A stretch of DNA of 10,634 nt, from positions 1-10,634 of the forward strand of contig JAJZJJ010000046.1 in NCBI GenBank assembly GCA_021810175.1, read 5' to 3'. The notes under the pieces are model-generated. The model did not search any database. It worked only from the letters and a program-made list of their open reading frames with translations, and was not told where the DNA came from. How positions within the stretch are numbered: position 1 is the stretch's first letter; every line of letters begins with the position of its first letter. The stretch comes from Acidobacteriota bacterium. Its GTDB lineage: Bacteria; Acidobacteriota; Terriglobia; Terriglobales; Acidobacteriaceae. The position numbers and the translations under genes were made by a program. Positions 6,334-10,634 of the stretch are shown piece by piece.

Positions 6334-8460
6334 TTATGGGTTGGCCTGGATGTAGTTGTCGATGCGGGCCTTTTCCTCGTCGCTAAGGCGGAAGGTCATG
6401 GCTGGGATGATGCCATCGACCTGATCTGGCCGGCGGGCGCCAACGATCGCCGCGGTGACGGCCGGATTGCGGAGGGTCCATGCGACGGCGACGACGCCTG
6501 GCTCGACACCGTGGGGTTTGCCGATTTCGCGGAGCAGTTCGGCGAGCTGAAGGTTGCGGGTGAGGCGCGGCTCGACGAAGTTGCGGTTGTTGCGGCGCCA
6601 GTCGTCGGCGGGCATGTTCTGGATGCGCTCGGCGGTCATTTTGCCGGTGAGCAGGCCGGATACCATCGGGGAGTAGTTGATGACGCCGATGTTTTGATCG
6701 AGGCAGAAGGGCAGGATTTCGTCCTGCACGGCGGAATTGATCATGGAGTAGGGCGGCTGGAGCGAGGTGATGGGGGCGATTTTCTGGACGCGCTTCATCT
6801 GTTCGACGTTGAAGTTGGAGACGCCGATGTAGCGGACCTTGCCTTCCTGCTTGAGTTTGGCGAGGGTCTCCCAGCCTTCCTCGATTTCTTCTTCGGGGAT
6901 GGGCCAGTGGATCTGATACAGGTCGATGACGTCGACCCGGAGACGGCGGAGGGAGTTTTCCAGCTCTTCGCGGATGGATGCGGCCTTGAGGCTGCGGTGG
7001 ATTTCGCGGTTCGCGTCCCAGCGCATGGAGCACTTGGTGAAGATGTAGGGCCGTTTGCCGGACTGCTTGAGGGCCTGGGCGACAACTTCTTCGGAGCGGC
7101 CGAGACCGTAGACGGCGGCGGTGTCGATCCAGTTGATGCCGAGATCGAGGGCGCGCTGGATGGCACGGATGGAGTCGTTGTCATCCTGGGAGCCCCAGCC
7201 GAATTGCCAGTTTCCGCCACCGATGGCCCAGGCGCCAAAGCCGATGGGGGTGAGTTGAAGGTCGGAGTTGCCGAGCTTGCGCAGTTCGACCTGCGCGTGC
7301 GAAGGACTGGATGTGGTTGCCATGGGTAATGGATGCTCCAAATGTGGGCTGCGTTTCAGATTGCCTGTGGATTGCGTGGGAGGCCCCGATGCAGCGGAAT
7401 TGTGGGATTCCGCGCTGGAGGCTGGTTGGGAGGTGGTTGCAGGCGTCTTGGCGGATTTTCTTCGGGAGGCAGGGGATTTGGCGGCTTTTGCTTTGGATTT
7501 GCGGGTGGATTTTTTGACAGTGCGGGGTGGTTTGGCGGGGGCTTGTACACGAAGAAGCTGGGCAGATTTTTTAGCGGCTGAGAGCCGGGGTGCTTCGGCG
7601 AGAGCGATGGCGTAGCCGGCAAAGGTTTCGACGGCCCAGTCGAAGTGTTCGCGGCCAAGGGAGTGGAGGTCGAAGTCGGGCGCTGGATTGAGGAAATCGA
7701 TGGCGTAAGGAATGCCGTCATGGACGGCGAATTCGACGGTATTGCATTGGTAGCCGAGAGCGGCGGAGAGACGGCGGGCGTCGCGCTCGATGCGCTGAGC
7801 GAGTGCGGGGGAAGGTGGGTGGAAGCCAGCGAGGAAGCGCTCATGGTGAGGGGAGTGGGGATTGTAGGGTGCGATGCGGACGTGGGGTCCGATGACGAGG
7901 CAGCGGAAGTAGGAGGTCCATGGGATTTCCTGCTGGAGGACCATGCAGAGGCTGCCCGTCAGGTCGTAGATGGGGAAGAATCCGTCGCGGGAGGCGATAC
8001 GGTGGACGTTGCGCCAGCCGCCACCGTCGATGGGCTTGAGCCAGGCGGGGAAGCCCGTGTAGTCAAAGATGGATTGCCAGTCGAGAGGGTATTGGAGGTT
8101 GCGGAGCATGCGGGGATCGCCGGGCTGCTTTTGCGGAAGCAGGGCTGTGCGGGGGACGGCAATGCCGAGGCGCTCGGCGAGGGCGTAATTGAGGAATTTG
8201 TCGTCGGCGGACCACCAGAAAGGATTGTTGATGACGGCGGCACCGTGGAGGACGGCGTGCTTGAGGAAGGCGCGATAGAAGGGGACCTGATGGGAGATGC
8301 GGTCGATGATGACGCGCCACTCGGGAGGGCGGTCGAGACGGGCGGCGCCCTGAGTGATGAACTCGGCGCGGACATCGTCGTGATCGCGGGCGTTGATGGC
8401 GGCGACGAGCGCGCTGGGGAAGCTGTTTTCGGCTCCGAAGAGGATTCCGATTTTTTTCAC
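6334..8460 (-). CDS. ATP-grasp domain fused to aldo/keto reductase
   Basis: One uninterrupted 708-codon frame with two unrelated enzyme domains. Residues 1-~295 are an ATP-grasp-like domain: it begins MKKIGILFGAENSFP, has WLKPIDGGGWRNV at 140-152 for nucleotide binding, and ends with E243 plus DFLNPAPDFD (255-264) as metal ligands. Residues ~295-379 form a low-complexity linker rich in Lys, Ser, Ala and Pro (for example KKSTRKSKAKAAKSPASRRK). Residues 380-708 are a complete NADPH-type aldo/keto reductase with the catalytic tetrad Asp446, Tyr451, Lys476 and His518, in WIDTAAVYG, FTKCSM and QIHWP. The start GTG at 8460 follows GAGGA with nine bases; an in-frame ATG at 8508 would add 16 residues. 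An internal ATG at 7323 (MATTSSPSHAQ) with a distant GGAG could also yield the reductase alone. The substrates are unknown. Terminator 6277-6309 lies 24 bp downstream. Confidence 0.85.
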   Translation of the reverse strand: MKKIGILFGAENSFPSALVAAINARDHDDVRAEFITQGAARLDRPPEWRVIIDRISHQVPFYRAFLKHAVLHGAAVINNPFWWSADDKFLNYALAERLGIAVPRTALLPQKQPGDPRMLRNLQYPLDWQSIFDYTGFPAWLKPIDGGGWRNVHRIASRDGFFPIYDLTGSLCMVLQQEIPWTSYFRCLVIGPHVRIAPYNPHSPHHERFLAGFHPPSPALAQRIERDARRLSAALGYQCNTVEFAVHDGIPYAIDFLNPAPDFDLHSLGREHFDWAVETFAGYAIALAEAPRLSAAKKSAQLLRVQAPAKPPRTVKKSTRKSKAKAAKSPASRRKSAKTPATTSQPASSAESHNSAASGPPTQSTGNLKRSPHLEHPLPMATTSSPSHAQVELRKLGNSDLQLTPIGFGAWAIGGGNWQFGWGSQDDNDSIRAIQRALDLGINWIDTAAVYGLGRSEEVVAQALKQSGKRPYIFTKCSMRWDANREIHRSLKAASIREELENSLRRLRVDVIDLYQIHWPIPEEEIEEGWETLAKLKQEGKVRYIGVSNFNVEQMKRVQKIAPITSLQPPYSMINSAVQDEILPFCLDQNIGVINYSPMVSGLLTGKMTAERIQNMPADDWRRNNRNFVEPRLTRNLQLAELLREIGKPHGVEPGVVAVAWTLRNPAVTAAIVGARRPDQVDGIIPAMTFRLSDEEKARIDNYIQANP

Positions 8461-8650
8461 CGTGCAGGTTCCTCGGGCGGAAGTTAGGCGGCGGTGTGAT
8501 GCCGCCATCCTTACTGACTACGGTAACCCAGGGGCAGCGCCGGGGATGGGTGAGGCAGTTGAGCCGGACGGGCGAGCAGCGCGGATTCAGGGAGGTGTTA
8601 CTTCGTGAGTCAACAAGAGCGGGCGGTTTTCACCGTACACTGAGGGCACT
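8461..8650. promoter_or_regulatory. Divergent promoter region of the fusion gene and esterase
   Basis: This 190-bp spacer between two divergent genes must hold both promoters. A GGCGGC/GCCGCC inverted repeat (8487-8506, 8-base loop) lies in the probable leader of the - strand gene. On the - strand, TTGACT (RC of 8608-8613) is a fair -35, but no good -10 follows at the right distance. On the + side GAGGG (8642-8646) precedes the TTG at 8651. Assignment is by position. Confidence 0.35.
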
Positions 8651-9469
8651 TTGGGTGGCGAGAACCTGCTATTGCCGTTTACGGATAACGCGCCGGAGGG
8701 GTCGCGAGTGGAGATTCACGCGATCTACAGCCGGTATCTGCCGGGACGGCGGAGGCTGCGGGTGTATCTTCCGCCGGGGTACAGGAGGGCGTGGCCGCGG
8801 CGGTATCCGGTGCTGTATCTGCAGGATGGGCAGAAGCTGTTTGGCGAGGCCGGCGAGAGCTGGCGGCTGCAGCAGGTTCTGGATGCGGAAATAGCGGCGG
8901 GACAGGTTGCGCCGCTGGTGGTGGTGGGAGTGGATCACGGCGGCGGAGAGGGTGATCGGGACCAGACGCGGATTGGAGAGTACACGCCGGTGCCGGATGG
9001 GCAGTATGGGGGTGGGCGTGCGGGGAATTACGGGCGGATGCTGACGGAGGAGATTCTGCCGTGGGTGACGCGGCAGTTCCGGGTGCGGAAAGGGCGCGAG
9101 CAGACGGGAATCGGGGGATCGTCGCTGGGCGCGCTGGTGAGTTTGTACGTCGGGCTGGAAAACCGGAGGATTTTTGGGCGGATTGCGGCGCTTTCTCCGT
9201 CGTTGTGGTGGGGCGGGGAATGGATTTACCGGTTTGTGGATGGGCTGGGGGAAAATCCGGCGCCGCGACCGCAGATCTGGCTGGATATGGGCGAGCGCGA
9301 GGGTGCGACGCACATGGCGCGGGCGGAAAAGTTGCGCGACCGGCTGGTAACGAAAGGCTGGAGGGCGCCGGAACAACTGCGTTTTCATCGGGATGCGCAA
9401 GGCGAACATCACGAATGGGCCTGGGGCGCGAGATTGGGTGCGGTGCTGCGGTACCTGTTTCCAGTGTGA
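8651..9469 (+). CDS. Alpha/beta-hydrolase esterase, PF00756 (esterase D / enterochelin esterase-like)
   Basis: A 272-residue hydrolase of the esterase family that includes Fes, S-formylglutathione hydrolase and antigen 85 relatives. Visible features are: the entry strand and loop RRRLRVYLPPGY (33-44); YPVLYLQDGQ (52-61); the nucleophile elbow GSSLG at 156-160 with Ser158; a likely acid at Asp212 (WLDMGERE); and the histidine in GEHHEWAW near 253. The triad order and spacing fit. There is no signal peptide, so it is probably cytoplasmic. The substrate is unknown; homologues hydrolyse siderophores, acyl or carbohydrate esters, and no siderophore genes are nearby. The start is uncertain: TTG at 8651 has GAGGG at four bases, while GTG at 8708 has a better GGAGGGG at six bases and would give a protein beginning MEIHAIYSRYLPG. 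Confidence 0.9.
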   Translation: MGGENLLLPFTDNAPEGSRVEIHAIYSRYLPGRRRLRVYLPPGYRRAWPRRYPVLYLQDGQKLFGEAGESWRLQQVLDAEIAAGQVAPLVVVGVDHGGGEGDRDQTRIGEYTPVPDGQYGGGRAGNYGRMLTEEILPWVTRQFRVRKGREQTGIGGSSLGALVSLYVGLENRRIFGRIAALSPSLWWGGEWIYRFVDGLGENPAPRPQIWLDMGEREGATHMARAEKLRDRLVTKGWRAPEQLRFHRDAQGEHHEWAWGARLGAVLRYLFPV

Positions 9470-9524
9470 AGATGACGGGCGGGGTGGATTTCCAAAGGAG
9501 GCAAACCACTCTTCTTGTGTTGAT

Positions 9525-9569
9525 ATGCTTCTAAATAGACGGAGGCCGTCCGGGAAGCCAACAAGGTAA
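9525..9569 (+). CDS. Possible 14-residue Arg-rich leader peptide
   Basis: ATG at 9525 opens a 14-codon frame, MLLNRRRPSGKPTR, that stops with TAA at 9567-9569, seven bases before an intrinsic terminator. Four of its codons are AGA, CGG, AGG and AGG for Arg, and the frame spans a small GACGG-AGG-CCGTC hairpin (9538-9550). There is no close ribosome site; the nearest GGAGG is about 24 bases upstream. This is a weak candidate for a translated leader and may be chance. Confidence 0.15.
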   Translation: MLLNRRRPSGKPTR

Positions 9570-9576
9570 GCCGTTG

Positions 9577-9601
9577 AAGACCCCAAATCCGGGGTCTTTT
9601 T
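9577..9601 (+). terminator. Intrinsic terminator between esterase and dxs
   Basis: AAGACCCC (9577-9584) pairs with GGGGTCTT (9591-9598) around a 6-base loop, and the T-run continues to 9601. It is 108 bases after the esterase stop and about 80 bases before dxs. Either it ends the esterase transcript, or it ends a short RNA begun in the spacer. In either case dxs needs its own promoter in 9602-9682, where I see no clear consensus. Confidence 0.85.
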
Positions 9602-9682
9602 GATTGCCGGCGACATCTCTATTTTCAGAGTTTAGAGCGGCTTCAGGGTTTACATCGGAATCCGAGTCTCCGAGGGACATGA

Positions 9683-10634
9683 ATGAGCGATTATCTGGAG
9701 GCGATTGAATCGCCGTCCGACATCAAGCACCTGACGGTGCCACAACTTGAGGAGCTGGCGCAGGAGATTCGCGAGCGGCTGATACAGACGGTATCGAAGA
9801 CAGGCGGGCATATCGGCCCGAACCTGGGCGTGGTGGAGCTGACGCTGGCGATGCACTACGTGTTCGACACGCCGCAGGATCACTTCGTGTTCGACGTGAG
9901 CCACCAGGCGTATATCCATAAGCTACTGACGGGACGGGCGCGGCAGTTTGAGACGATTCGGCAGCCGGGCGGGCTGAACGGCTTTATGCTGCGCACCGAG
10001 AGCGAGCATGACTGCTATGGAGCCGGGCATGCGGGGACCGCGCTTTCTGCCGCGCTGGGCATGGCGGTGGCGCGCGACCTGACAGGCGGGCACGAGCACG
10101 TGGTGGCGCTTGCGGGGGACGCGGCATTTACGAACGGAATCAGTTTTGAGGCGCTGAATAACATTGCCGAGCAGACGAAGCGGTTGATTGTGGTGCTGAA
10201 TGACAACGCATGGTCGATTGATCGCAATGTGGGCGCGATTGCGAAGTACCTGCACCGGATTGTGACGAACGAGCATGTGAGCCACCTGCACGACAGCGCG
10301 GGGAAGCTGCTGCAAAAGATAGGCGGCCGGGCCGCTGTGAACATGGTGAAGCGCGCCGAGGGCGCGGCGAAGGGGTTACTGTGGCCGTCAGGGATCTTTG
10401 AAGAGTTTGGACTGACGTATTACGGGCCAATTGATGGACACAACCTGGAATTGCTGATCGACACGTTCAGGTTTTTGAAGCAGCAGGAGCGGCCGGTGCT
10501 GCTGCATGCGATCACGCAGAAGGGGCGCGGGTTCCAGCCGGCAATGGACAAGCAGAAGAAGTTTCATGGGCTGGGGCCGTTCGATCCGGAGACAGGCGAG
10601 ACGAAATCCGGCGGGCAGAAGACGTACTCGCAGG
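9683..10634 (+). CDS. dxs: 1-deoxy-D-xylulose-5-phosphate synthase, C-terminus outside window
   Basis: A thiamine-diphosphate enzyme that condenses pyruvate with glyceraldehyde 3-phosphate to give DXP, the first step of the MEP isoprenoid pathway. The 317 residues present cover the N-terminal thiamine-pyrophosphate domain; the full protein is usually 620-650. Motifs are: GGHIGPNLGVVELTLA (41-56) with His43; DVSHQAYIHKLLTGR (71-85); GAGHAGTALSAALG (113-126); the cofactor/Mg motif GDAAFTNG...NDN (145-175); and YGPIDGHNLE (247-256). The GDG signature reads GDA, and SSN after GGH reads GPN. I recall similar forms in Acidobacteria and Verrucomicrobia relatives. ATG at 9683 has GAGGG at six bases. 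It stands alone after a terminator. DXP synthase rather than general transketolase is supported by the HDCYGAGHAGT and GPIDGHN motifs. Confidence 0.93.
   Translation, partial: MSDYLEAIESPSDIKHLTVPQLEELAQEIRERLIQTVSKTGGHIGPNLGVVELTLAMHYVFDTPQDHFVFDVSHQAYIHKLLTGRARQFETIRQPGGLNGFMLRTESEHDCYGAGHAGTALSAALGMAVARDLTGGHEHVVALAGDAAFTNGISFEALNNIAEQTKRLIVVLNDNAWSIDRNVGAIAKYLHRIVTNEHVSHLHDSAGKLLQKIGGRAAVNMVKRAEGAAKGLLWPSGIFEEFGLTYYGPIDGHNLELLIDTFRFLKQQERPVLLHAITQKGRGFQPAMDKQKKFHGLGPFDPETGETKSGGQKTYSQ

Noticed and set aside
6316..7329. 337-residue open frame on + opposite the aldo/keto reductase
   Set aside because: It is fully antisense to a gene with an intact catalytic tetrad, is rich in Asp, Gly and Val as expected from reading C-ending codons backwards, and has no recognisable domain.
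7645..8487. 280-residue open frame on + opposite the ATP-grasp domain
   Set aside because: It is an antisense shadow of a conserved domain, Glu/Val/Gly-biased and without motifs.
9490..9605. Possible c-di-GMP (GEMM) riboswitch, suggested by GGCAAACC at 9500-9507 and the nearby PilZ gene
   Set aside because: Only the short GGCAAACC fits. The conserved GGGACGCAAAGCC-like and downstream receptor parts are missing.
8669..9616. 315-residue open frame on - opposite the esterase
   Set aside because: It is antisense to a clear hydrolase, its composition is dominated by Pro, Arg and His, and it runs through the terminator at 9577-9601.

Overview
This is a GC-rich bacterial chromosomal segment. I place it, from memory of families and without a database search, most likely in Acidobacteriota (class Terriglobia, relatives of Granulicella, Terriglobus or Acidobacterium). 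The reasons are the Dxs sequence style (GGHIGPNLG near the N-terminus, GDAAFTNG instead of the usual GDG motif), the kdsB gene that implies a Gram-negative LPS-bearing cell, and an intergenic repeat of the CAGATCCCTTCGCTGCG...TCAGGATGACA type that I associate with that phylum. The + strand is G-rich throughout whatever the gene direction: + genes favour G-ending codons and - genes favour C-ending codons. This suggests the + strand is the leading replication strand.

Layout. Left part (1-2431): acs (acetyl-CoA synthetase, -, C-terminus cut by the window edge) and kdsB (CMP-Kdo synthetase, +) diverge from a roughly 130-bp spacer. Middle-left (2432-5089): a palindromic repeat lies between kdsB and a leftward cluster. 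Read in its transcription order, this cluster is a PilZ-domain protein, a LuxR-type response regulator with an altered receiver domain, and an MFS carboxylate transporter carrying the Jen1-type signature NALSHGTQDIYPT. Middle (5090-6309): a 640-bp AT-richer non-coding stretch with promoter-like elements, then an unrecognised single-span membrane protein, closed by a bidirectional terminator. Right (6334-8460): a long leftward gene joining an ATP-grasp domain, a Lys/Ser/Ala/Pro-rich linker and a complete aldo/keto reductase. Far right (8651-10634): a PF00756-type esterase, an intrinsic terminator with a possible tiny ORF upstream, and dxs (isoprenoid pathway entry), cut by the right edge.

How the genes may work together. 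Most are independent housekeeping units (acs for acetate activation, kdsB for LPS, dxs for the MEP pathway). The PilZ - response regulator - carboxylate transporter set is the most coherent local unit. It links a probable c-di-GMP-binding protein, a DNA-binding regulator unlikely to be phosphorylated in the normal way, and uptake of a short carboxylate. acs, which could use imported acetate, lies nearby but is not in the same operon.

The most unusual items are the ATP-grasp/aldo-keto reductase fusion, the receiver domain with Glu in place of the phospho-acceptor Asp, and the hairpin abutting the transporter start codon. I found no phage, CRISPR, transposase, tRNA or rRNA.
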